A stretch of 64,000 nucleotides of DNA from Dallia pectoralis (lineage: Eukaryota > Chordata > Actinopteri > Esociformes > Umbridae). Positions 32,631 through 43,816 of this stretch are shown piece by piece. Where the stretch lies: assembly GCA_029465975.1 (NCBI GenBank), contig CM055746.1:2335602-2399601 (forward strand). Reading direction: 5' to 3'. How positions within the stretch are numbered: the stretch's first letter is position 1; the number at the start of each line of letters is the position of its first letter. Under the pieces are notes generated by a model that saw only the letters and a list, made by a program, of their open reading frames with translations, searched no databases and had not been told where the DNA came from. The position numbers and the translations under genes are program-made.

Positions 32631-34889
32631 TCCAGTTATTATCTTTTGAGCCTAATTGACATTAGGACATTATTTGTGGCGTTATTTTGAGCACTTGTTA
32701 TTGTATTCATTCTTTGAATGGAAAATTATGCGGATCTCATTCCTCTCAATAATGGGAGAAAGGCGGGGTTTTTACCAACCGGACATCTTATCTTCGACCC
32801 TCCAATGAACTTATTTGACCTTATCCATCTTTTTACATGCTCATCTGTTGGTTTGGATTTATTTTTACCCTGAGTTATAACTCAGATTACCACTGTATGA
32901 ATTTTCCTTTTATCGTGTTAGTTCATTTCCCTGTCACCCGGACACGCCTGCAGGGTAGAACTGAAATGTCGATTGAAAAAAGCATGACGATACCTTGCAC
33001 ATCTCCCTTTAGTGCCATTGTAAATATTATTTCGTGTTACGGTTTTTAAATCTCCTTATTTTTCATCTCAACCAATGGACTGTCAGCATTAGGAAAATGT
33101 TAGCTGAAACTAAAAAGACTTTTCAATTGCAATTACTCTAGTGTCGTTTTGTCGACACTTAGAACATACCATTTGATAGTCTGGGCCAAATTTGTACTTT
33201 CACACCATGAAGCATTTGCTTGGATGCCTTCCCACAGACACACTCTTATAATCTTTATGACTTAAGGACAACACAACAGTATCTTTCCTTGTGCCATTTT
33301 AGTGAAGTACGGGTGAGAGCATTTATTGGCATATTTGCATACAAGTGCCAAATAAATGACAACTGAGCCAAAAGCCAGCAAGAAGCCTACACCTTGAAAC
33401 TGTGGCTAGCACTGGAAAGGTTGACTTTCCAATCCCATTTCCCTCACGAAAACATTTCATTGTTTTACATTGACTCAAAATGCCAATATTTTCTATGCTG
33501 CCAGTCTATTCACTGCTGTCCTCAGTAAAATGTCTTCGAAGCAGTTCCTTGTATAACAATAAACTGTTGATCACAATGACAACAGAAATTATGAAGAAAG
33601 AATGAAAGAATTTTAAAGTGTAATTTTTGTGATCTTTTTTTAAATTGTTATCAGTTTATCTGAACATCATTCATTAATAGATTTAAGGGTATTGACTATT
33701 TAATGTAACTGTAGTATTGTGTTTGTAAAAAAAAAAAAAAAAATCAGTGAGTTGTGTTTTATGACTCGTGGACTACCAGTGAAGTCAGCATTTCAGTGTT
33801 AATATATTGAATTGTTTTTTAAAGATTATTTTTGCGACAGCAACAGCAACAAAGGGTAATTATAAATGTTCATTTTAGCATCACTTGTCTTCTGTTCTTT
33901 TATTCTCCTCCACCTCTATTCTGTCTCATTAGAGTACAAAGTCTTAAGCTCAAAACAGAGAGGTTTCTATTCACAACGGTGTGCTGAATGTTTGCGTGTG
34001 AACAATTACTTTCAAAATAATTTAAAAATCACAACTACAGATTTATTGTGAATATTTGGGGTAAACTATATTGTTGATCTAACAGGTGAATTGAATCTTT
34101 CATTCGTTGTTCACAACCTTTCCTTGCGTTTCTCTAAAAAAAACACATTGGAGCAGATTTGTAACGGGGCTCCATAAACCCTCTGTCTCACTACATTATT
34201 CCTCATTACGCCTCCTGCCTCCATAACAATAGGTTTTACAAACAGAGTCAAACAACAATAGACATGGAACTATAACATTGTTTTCATTACATCTCAAAAT
34301 GCTGCATGTTCCGAGTACTTTAATATTTTCTAAGACAATCCAGAAAAGGTAGGGTCTATATAGGAAGTTGTTTCTAGTATACGTGCGATTTCAATACAAA
34401 GTTATAGAAATATGTTAGTGTCATATATTACTGAAGATATTAGAATTTAAAACATACAGGGATCACAGACTGCGAAACAACCAGAGTATGACCACCATCT
34501 GAATAAAAGCGTTTAATTGAACACAAAGGAAAAACAGGACTACATAACACCCCAATCCAGCAGCTGAAACAAAATAACTATAATGCAAATTGAAAGTTGG
34601 AGAGTTGACAGAAGCTACTCCCCTAGTACGGGGAATATGACACGTGATGTCGGAAAGACTCAGAGCAGGAGCAGAAAGATGATCTGCTCAGAACCAAATG
34701 GAGATGTTTTTCAATGGCAGATACTGGGAAACTGGTCAGGTTTGAGGAAAGGATGAAGAAAACCTACTCTAAAGCAGACAGGATCTCAGACTAGGGCGGG
34801 TAAAAATGTGTTAAACGCAAACACACCAAGACACTAAGCTTCGATCCAAAATGTCAAAATTTACAGGAAATATTTCAGTTTTTATGTTC

Positions 34890-35026
34890 AATCGAGCACA
34901 CACGTCTAAAAACAACATGTTTTCTATTTGTCATTATGAGGTAGTGTGTGCGCGTGTAGACCATGTAGAGTTATACAAATTGTGAAAAAAGTGAATTGGG
35001 TGTGAATACTTTCTGAATTCACTGTA
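34890..35026. mobile_element. Tc1-like transposon terminal fragment
   Basis: Contains TTGTCATTATGAGGTAGTGT and GAATTGGGTGTGAATACTTT then CTGAATTCACTGTA, matching what I remember of the 3' end of common fish Tc1 elements. The other end is absent. Confidence 0.5.
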
Positions 35027-37708
35027 GCTGGCAAAACCTGTACACCAAAATCTGTCTGATAAATCCTATATGACCAATTACCATTCGCCACATCTGTGCT
35101 GCTCAGGGAATAATAATATTATATAGGAGCTCTTGTCAGCTCACAATCGTACACACCACAATGTAAAGGAAGCAAGCGTGATGGCAACATAATATTTAGA
35201 GTCGGTACCAGAAAACCATATTCTGATCTGGCTTTGTTGAAGCATTTGATTCCCCGCATGAGAGAAGTTGGTAGTGGGCTTGAATGATAAAATCACGTTG
35301 TCAAGGTAACAGGTTGTATTGAGGACTTCAGTATGTCACACTGGGAATGCTTTTGCAAGGCTTCAACCTGTAGCCCTGACAACTGATTAACAACTCAAGA
35401 TCTGCAATACACCCCCATCAGGACAACAAGGTAAGTGTGAGTTGATGGCGATTTATTTGTATTTATTTCAATAAATTGGTTAACTCAAACCCGGACGCAC
35501 AGCGATTCAATGCAAAAGAAGAATCGGTGACATGTTGTGTGTGATTGCCAAACCCTATTACTGCAGCCCACACCCGAATTCCTAAAATGGCACTGTCTTG
35601 CAACATAAAGGTGGAGAATACTGCAGAACGAAAAGAGGCACTGAGGCACCCCTTACCGTGGTTCTTTATGTAACCATGGAAACCTATATTTCATGGTCGG
35701 GGTGATTCTTGCTGGAGATTTAAAGGGTTGATATCACTCTCTGCAGAGCCTTTGTAATACATGGTTTCACATGATTCATAATACATTCAGGTCTTCTTGA
35801 AATGAGAACGAGAACTACGCTGGTATCCAGAGATTATCATACAATCTACCCTAATTGTCTTCATACACCTGAACTATTCTTAAATTGTAAAATTTGTCGG
35901 ATTGTGTAATTTAGGTTGCAATGTTAAAAAGACCAGCCATAGTAAACGTGATCTCGTCGTGAGTTGCTAAACTGAGGGTTTGGTTAACCTGTGCTAAGAT
36001 CGTAAACCAGACTGCTGCGTCATTATGGCCACGAGTTACTTCTTCATGTGGTTGGCTCCGATCCCCTTAAGGTTGGTGGCGTTGGTGTCAGACAAGGGTG
36101 GCGTTGCTTATTGAGTAAGTAACTTTTTTATGTCGGGCACCTGCTAGCTTAATTGTAGTCGCTGGCTGATAAATGCATTCTCCTTCAAGCGCGTAGGTAC
36201 TGGAAAGTACTTCCTCTCCAGATTAGGCAAAAGATGCAATGAGAATCAGAATGTTTAATGAAATTGGGAAGGGTGAAAAAGAATATATATGCATGAACAC
36301 GACTTATGGTTTCACAAGAATGATTTACAAGATACTGTTTGTAAGTAAGTGAAGGTATACAAATCTGAGAGTATTTTTCTGTTGTGCCTAATTATATGAC
36401 ATGTGCATTGTTCTGACTGAGACTGCACAGTGTTTTGCAGGCAGATAGAGATTAGTAAGAAAAGGGGTCATGTGATCAGACATTTGCTTGGGTCAGGATT
36501 CATGCAGCACTCATTTAAATTAGTTAAATATAGTAATTGAGTTCATATGCAGCCACACAGATATTGCATTCACATAATCAATTCTAAACATAACTAATGC
36601 ATGGATAATTGGATATGCATTTCTGCATTCAACCTGGTTAGATCATTTTAAGAGAAAATGTATGTTTTAGAAAATCAACAGGAATGATTTGTCCATTCCA
36701 ACTTCAGGAGCAGATCTTAAAGTGGGATGTTTCTGTTCCTGGACTGTCTCTGACTGAAGTTTCCGGCTCAAAGAACACCATTTATGACAGGAAAGAAAAG
36801 CTGACTAATGAGCGGTTGGCTATTTACCTGCACTGTGAGGTGTGAATTGCAGACAATAACCACATGCTCTGCTCTCAGGTAAGCCTTGTCAATTAGCTCA
36901 AACAAAGAAATGCCATGGTGGTGTTTAAAAGTGTCAACAGTGAATGTATCAAGGGTAAATTGTGAGACATGGCTCCACTGTATACACATACATTTCCAGG
37001 CATGTCTTTAAACACGTTTGTGTGAGTCGACCAGAAACCAACTAATTTATTGACAGTAACACTACCGCTAAAAAGGTGGAGGCTGCACAGTGTATTTGGT
37101 GAGATGCATTTGCAACAACTTGAAGGCCAGTGAAGTAAAAACAATAAGACCATTGACAAGTTTCTATTTATAAGGTTCAACCTGTCGGCATGTAAGCACA
37201 AATCATAATCATAGTCGCAATAAGGGCAGACATGTCTGATTTACTTCAGTTTTCACAAGAAGTGTCCTATAATTATGAACTTTAAAACATAAGCAGCGCA
37301 CTATAAAATGTTACATAACTATAGTTTTCAATATTATGTTTCAACTGTGTATAAAACCACGTCGACAAGGGGCGTTTCAATGCATTTGTCCAAATTATTA
37401 AAAAATTAAATAGGCGATAGCATGCTGTGCATTATAGCTATTAACTATACATTTGCATGTTAGTGCACTGTTCACAAATTTGTAATATGAGAATAAAGGG
37501 AATATACTTTACAAATGTGGTGGTTGGATGTGTTTCGATTAGCAAGTGGTCCTACATCAAGGAGACTTACATGACAAGTGATGTAGGCCGCAGGGTCCAG
37601 TTTAAAAATGATCTTAAATACTATTGGTCCATTCACATGTCAATCATGGATTCTAAAAAGTTCCCCAATTAAAGCCCCATTCTTTAATGCTTACGCGTTA
37701 GCGAAGAG

Positions 37709-37850
37709 TGACAATTAAACTAGAAGTCATTTATTTAATGATTACATATGTTCGAACCAAGCTGAAATTAAAACAATTAAGTTTTCCTCTTAGCTTCATG
37801 CGGAACACCAAATGTAATCATTAAGTAAATGACATCTGGTTTAATTGACA
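37709..37850. repeat. Inverted repeat (39-bp arms, about 64-bp loop)
   Basis: Arms at 37709-37747 and 37812-37850 are reverse complements with four mismatches (ACAATTAAAC and TTTAATTGAC at the outer ends, TTAATGATTACAT and ATGTAATCATTAA at the inner ends). It could be a small palindromic MITE; an RNA copy would fold into a hairpin. Confidence 0.85.
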
Positions 37851-38969
37851 TCTAGACGAAACAGTAGGTACTGTTGGTGTTGGAAAAAGCGCAAAGGTAT
37901 TTAGTCATCCTGATGAAATGCTTGATATATCCCGATGCCTCCAGATGCTTTATACTCACATATCAGACCCCCTGTGGTTGGTCATGTCTCCACAACCACA
38001 CAGCTAGATAGGCAGTTTCGCGATTTTTCCATTTCATTAATTTCACCAGAATTGTTGTGAGATGATGTTGTGATATATGTTCCCTTGGAAGAGCAGCTCT
38101 CTTTATAAATATGGAGCCTTGCTCATGTTTCCGGGTCTGATTGGGAGTGTTTTGGAATCTGAGGTGTAAGCTTACCACTGCAATGGCAAATGGGAGTATC
38201 CATTTAATATTCATGTTTTTCTCATCTCAAACTAATGATGTGGGACATTATTATTTTACAGGGTTCACTGGATAAATGAAGGGAATCATTTTAAAATACG
38301 TTTTAAATAAGTGACAATTCTTTCTACTGAGATTCCAAATCTATTTCCATGTAATATTTTCATTAAGTATGCTTATGGAGGAAAATGAAAAAAAACAGGC
38401 TCTGTATATCATTTAGAAAATAGAATTGTTAGTGTATTTTTTTATCCCTGAGGCATCAACCATTTAAGAGAACACTAAACCTGAAAAATGAATTTCTTTG
38501 ATAAACATTATTTCCTTTCTCAATGCTTATAAGTTCTACGGGTATTACATAATATATTCTGAAATCCTCTTTACTGTCACTGGAATTTCATGTCTGCACA
38601 AAAAAAACTAATTGTACATTCACATTTAATAACTGTTAAATAACAAGAAGAAGACATTTTTTCAATAGTTCAAACCAAAGTATGTATATACAACCAGGAT
38701 AATAAGGCTTGGGAATTGAATATTTTATTTAATGCATTTCAGGAAACCCCTTTTGAACAATTATTTTTCTAACACATCAAACATCAAAGACTTTACACAC
38801 ATCAGTGGTTTGGATAGCAGTAAGATTCATGTGATCTATAAGTAAACAATGTGTTGTTGTTTTTAAAATTGCATTTCCACTATAATATCACGTTTAAAAC
38901 AAATGACCTACAACGATACAAAAGTATATAATGGAATATCTAATTTTTGTTTCTGGATAGGTTTCCATA

Positions 38970-41900
38970 CACTGTAAAAAATTGCTGTAAATTTACAGCC
39001 TATTTCCAACAGTAATTTACTGTGTCTTGGTAATACAGGCAATTACTGTATATATAAATGCATTGTGGGAAATATGATCGGGTCTAGCGTCTACTCATGC
39101 GGCAACAGTATTTTACTGTAATTTGCATTGCATCACGGGAGATTAAAATATCTGAGGGCAGAGCGCCTTTTGTGATTTGAATCGTTGTAAGATGCTAATT
39201 AATTATTGCGGTGGCTGTACTATTATAATTTTAACACTTTTTTACAGCAACCTAAATCCCATGTATCTTACTTAGGCTTCACTATATGGATAAATGTTTG
39301 CAGATTGTTTTGACGACATTAGCAGGCATGTTTCTCTCGAGTGGTGGTGTGTCTAACTAACAAGCTAACTAACTTTAGAGGGGGCAACACAAGTATTAAG
39401 AAAGCCAGAAATGGTATTATGTCGTTGACTTTTTAACTTGACTGGTTGGCGTTTTTTATTGGAATGCAGCTGATTCTAATTCGACGTAATTATTGGCGAC
39501 ATCTCGCGGAACGTCCACGAAAGATTGCGCCATTTTTTCGACCACTGATTCCGTCTCAATGTTCGGTAAGTCACGCAGATAAATTGGATATTTTCCTGAC
39601 AGCTAATGCTTGTTGGTTTTACTGTACTCGTGTGCCGGTTTTATATAATGCTTGTTGGTTTTACTGTACTCGTGTGCCGGTTTTATATAATACTTGTTGG
39701 TTTCACTGTACTCGTGTGCCGGTTTTATATAATGCTTGTTGGTTTCACTGTACTCGTGTGCCGGTTTTATATAATGCTTGTTGGTTTCACTGTACTCGTG
39801 TGCCGGTTTTATATAATGCTTGTTGGTTTCACTGTACTCGTGTGCCGGTTTTATATAATGCTTGTTGGTTTCACTGTACTCGTGTGCCGGTTTTATATAA
39901 TGCTTGTTGGTTTCACTGTACTCGTGTGCCGGTTTTATATAATGCTTGTTGGTTTCACTGTACTCGTGTGCCGGTTTTATATAATGCTTGTTGGTTTCAC
40001 TGTACTCGTGTGCCGGTTTTATATAATGCTTGTTGGTTTCACTGTACTCGTGTGCCGGTTTTATATAATGCTTGTTGGTTTCACTGTACTCGTGTGCCGG
40101 TTTTATATAATGCTTGTTGGTTTCACTGTACTCGTGTGCCGGTTTTATATAATGCTTGTTGGTTTCACTGTACTCGTGTGCCGGTTTTATATAATGCTTG
40201 TTGGTTTCACTGTACTCGTGTGCCGGTTTTATATAATGCTTGTTGGTTTCACTGTACTCGTGTGCCGGTTTTATATAATGCTTGTTGGTTTCACTGTACT
40301 CGTGTGCCGGTTTTATATAATGCTTGTTGGTTTCACTGTACTCGTGTGCCGGTTTTATATAATGCTTGTTGGTTTCACTGTACTCGTGTGCCAGTTTTAT
40401 ATAATGCTTGTTGGTTTCACTGTACTCGTGTGCCGGTTTTAAATAGTTTGTTTTCTTTTATTCAACAGTATGTTAAAAACAGAAACATATTGATGCTGGA
40501 ACCTGAGCCTCAAACTAACAAGTGAGTTATCCACGCGCGTCACTGCATGTCCTGTGGTAAAAATTGTAAGGACTTTAACTCACTTACTCTGTGCATTTAT
40601 ATTCACAATGTACCCTGTCAACTACATATTCATACACCAGGCACATGCGAATCCACAGAAACATTCCAAGTTGCACTTACACCAAATGTGCAGCTTTTAA
40701 AACGCACCAATTAAGACACCATGTAGAATAAATCCCTGTTGTTGATCCTAGATTGCGTCGTGCTGATCTAAGTTTAGTATGCCATGTGGATTTCTGCAGT
40801 GTTTGGTGTAATGATATGAAGAGTTTGTTCTTTCATTTGAAAATCCATATTACTGAAGACACAGCAGTTACTTGTCCATTCAGGCAATGCAACAAAGAGA
40901 TACTCTTTTATCTTTCAAGCAGATGTAAGTTAGACCAATACATTTTTCCAATGAAACATACTTCCACCATTAATTTTACATTTAGGCTTCGGTATATATA
41001 GCAGGGGTCCTTTGGTGATATCCTGTGCGTTTCTGTACTCCCATGTCTGCTTAATGCTCAAGTCTGAAATGATGTCTTTGTGCCTTTCTTTGATCTATTT
41101 AAATATTGTTTGGTTTCAGGTGAAGCTGAGCAGTGGATGGTCAGAATAGAATAACAGGTGGCTGGTAAACATCATTCACCACTGTCTTTGCAAGTTACTT
41201 CAACATCGAATATGAAGAGGCTGCGTGTACACTTGAGTTCATCCAAAGGTAAGAGGGGCTAATGTCTGCTGTGTCTTTGGCTATTGTGATTGCTGTGATC
41301 AGTAGCTCTTTAGGTTGGTCCACAAAAACATCCTCATCTATTGGTGGGCACAAGGTGCACTGCTATAGCTGATTGGTACTTGTTTCTTTGTGTCTTTCAG
41401 GCAATTCATTGACATAAATCCTGAGCATGGATCCAAAGCCAGCAGCAAAAAAGTGGCATCCAGCAAGACTAGAAGACCAATCCAGAAGAAGCAGGTTGGA
41501 CTAATTGATGAGTGCATACACACATTGTGTATTTTTTTCAAACAGGCCAATAAATCTGTTATATCATGACATCTTTAAAACAGTTGTACAAAATAAACAA
41601 GTAATTTTGATGATATTCTTGGTTATGTTTTTCTTTACTGATTATTAAGTGATGATGTTCTTGTAAAATTCTCAATCTTATTCTTTGATGCAATTGATTT
41701 TGTAAGATTCCACCAGTAGTGATTGCCAGGAACACATCTGCCAGTAATTTGCTGTAAATCCAGTTATGAACATTATGCTGTTTTATTACAGTAAAAGTCT
41801 GTTAGTTCTAATTGCAGCAAAAGCTGTAAAAATTACAGTAACTGCCAGGGAACACAGCTGCCAGTAATATACTGTAAAATCAAATAAATACAGTAAGAGC

Positions 41901-42159
41901 TTGTATTTATTTATTACAGTAAAGGTCTGTAAATTCTAATTACAGCAAGGGATGTAAAAATTACAGTAACTGCCAGGGAACACAGCTGCCAGTAATATAC
42001 TGTAAATTCAAATAAATACAGTAAGAGCTTGTATTTATTTATTACAGTAAAGGTCTGTAAATTCTAATTACAGCAAGAGCTGTAAAAATTACAGTAACTG
42101 CCAGGGAACACAGCTGCCAGTAATTTACTGTAAAATTTACAGTGAGATTTTTTACAGTG
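38970..42159. mobile_element. CACTA/EnSpm-like DNA transposon with a decayed zinc-finger ORF
   Basis: The left end CACTGTAAAAAATTGCTGTA and the right end ATTTTTTACAGTG are inverted copies, flanked by TA on both sides. Subterminal TTTACAG/CTGTAAA motifs are repeated, including a block of about 120 bp repeated about three times at 41740-42130. Inside are exon-like pieces of a zinc-finger ORF: HMRIHRNIPSCTY (about 40646), CHVDFCSVWCNDMKSLFFHL then TCPFRQCNKE (40783-40914), and QFIDINPEHGSKA (41401-41440). These resemble a C2H2 protein family often annotated as uncharacterised in fish. Stops and gaps make it non-functional, and no transposase domain was seen. Confidence 0.65.
39605..40441 (+). 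repeat. 42-bp minisatellite inside the CACTA-like element
   Basis: About 20 nearly identical copies of a 42-bp unit (AATGCTTGTTGGTTTCACTG, TACTCGTGTGCCGGTTTTAT, AT). Since 42 is a multiple of three, two forward frames stay open throughout and encode 14-residue repeats (NACWFHCTRVPVLY or MLVGFTVLVCRFYI). Only a handful of substitutions occur, mostly in the first and last copies. Confidence 0.97.
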
Positions 42160-42750
42160 TACGAAATCTTTGTAGCTTAACAAGGCATGCAGGATTCTAG
42201 ACAGCCAGCTAAGTAAGAAAGAAGTGCAGGGAGTATTAAACAAAATAAACAGGGTAGACAGGCATGACTAGGCATCAGACCAAACATTCAGCTATGACAG
42301 ACAGGTACATGAGAAAGGGCAGGAACCACCTGTGCAGACGTACACAGCAGCAAGCAGTGGAAAGTGAGAACCAGAGAATTTGATTGTTGATGGCTGTCGG
42401 TTGGCATTTAGACTGACCATGAAGAACATTGGCAATGTCAGGTAAGCATGGCTGAACTTGACACAAAAGCCACATTGACATGTGTCATAATTGGTGATCA
42501 TTTAATCGTGTTTACAGTGCATGTGGGACACCAGCCTGTTATCCGTCTGTATATGTGAGTGAGAACATTCATAAACGCATCAATACCACTTCACACGGAA
42601 ACTCATTTTGACAACAGCACTGAAGAAGATTTAATGTCTGAGACACGAGTGATTTAAAAATCATACCAAGTGATGAAGAGGAACAGAACACGAAGAGGAC
42701 AAAGAATTTCTGACTGCAATAGTCTGTGCAAAAGAACTGTAAAAGATACA

Positions 42751-43031
42751 GTGTGGCAAAAAATTATTTAGACAGCCACCAATTGTGCAAGTTCTCCCAC
42801 TTAAAAAGATGAGAGAGGCCTGTCATTTTCATCATAGGTACATTTCAACTATGACAAAATGGAAAATAAAATCCAGAAAATCACATTTTTTTATGAATTT
42901 ATTTGCAAATTATTGTGGAAAATAAGTATTTGGTCAATAACTAAAATTTATCTCAATACTTTGTTATATACCCTTTGTTGGAAATGACAGAGGTCAAACG
43001 TTTTAATATGTAAGTCTTCACAAGGTTTTTA
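42751..43031. mobile_element. Tc1-like transposon terminal fragment
   Basis: Contains TGTGGCAAAAAATTATTTAG, AGCCACCAATTGTGCAAGTT and GGAAAATAAGTATTTGGTCA in the order found at the 5' end of a fish Tc1 family I associate with pikes and salmonids. It breaks off after GTCAAACG, so it is truncated. Confidence 0.65.
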
Positions 43032-43496
43032 AGTTAAGGGACATTCAAACCATGTCCATTTCCAGTTAGGAAGTAAATTATTTATACATGTATTTTCATT
43101 AATATTAATGTCAGCATTTTGTGCTATAGTTAGTTAGTTACTGAGAGAAGGTACGAGGGCAGGAGTAAAAATAATGATGTACACGGAGTACTACAACCCG
43201 ACTACACCGTATTATCTAGTATACTCCCTCCCGGTAGGTGGCAGTATTTCGTGCATGATGTGGTTTTAAGTTAGAAGTTCAGAAGAAGAAGGGGATTAAA
43301 GTCCTGCTGTATATCAGGAAAGATGCTTCGCTAACAATAAGCAGCGCTGTCAAGTTCTTATTTTTGTCATTGAGTCTTTTATTGTTCAATGTTTAATATA
43401 TTATGATTATTGCTTTGTCTTTACGGTCATTACGGTTAGTTTATGTATGCAGAGATAATGGTTGGTACGGATGCTTGTTGACAACTACTAGCTTAC

Positions 43497-43744
43497 ATCA
43501 GCCTGGTATCAAGCTAACATCAGCCTGGTTTCAAGCTAACATCAGCCTGGTATCAAGCTAACATCAGCCTGGTATCAAGCTAACATTAGCCTGGTATCAA
43601 GCTAACATCAGCCTGGTATCAAGCTAACATCAGCCTGGTATCAAGCTAACATCAGCCTGGTATCAAGTTAACATCAGCCTGGCATCAAGCTAACATCAGC
43701 CTGGTATCAAGCTGACATCAGCCTGGTATCAAGCTAACATCAGC
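43497..43744 (+). repeat. 22-bp minisatellite upstream of alkbh6
   Basis: About 11 copies of a 22-bp unit, CATCAGCCTGGTATCAAGCT plus AA, with few substitutions. It lies 70 bp before the alkbh6 start codon, in the promoter, 5' UTR or a first intron. Confidence 0.95.
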
Positions 43745-43816
43745 ACCTACTGGACCCACTAACATCAATCACTGTGCTCCCAGCAGGCATTTAAACCATT
43801 CAAACTTCAGGGGAAC

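Larger units (their letters stand above)
26652..38969. other. 12 kb gene-poor region downstream of nova
   Basis: No convincing coding gene. NOVA genes are known for long 3' UTRs, and part of this AT-rich stretch is probably the nova 3' UTR; AATAAA at 33558-33563 is one candidate end, but several others exist. Minor items: a 33-bp unit repeated three times at 29019-29103, transposon pieces near 32500-32630 and 34890-35026, poly(A) at 33729-33745 and a hairpin at 37709-37850. Confidence 0.5.
42160..43816. other. Region upstream of alkbh6
   Basis: Holds a Tc1-like end (42751-43031) and a 22-bp minisatellite (43497-43744). Sequence around 43130-43330 (CCCGGTAGGTGGCAGTATTT, GAAGAAGAAGGGG) may be the alkbh6 promoter and first non-coding exon. 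A possible UTR acceptor lies at 43781-43786 (CAGCAG), just before the coding start. Confidence 0.45.

Noticed and set aside
39446..40525. 359-codon repetitive ORF as a real gene
   Set aside because: Openness follows from a 42-bp period in a decayed transposon; two frames are equally open and no domain is recognisable. Listed as a finding, not a gene.
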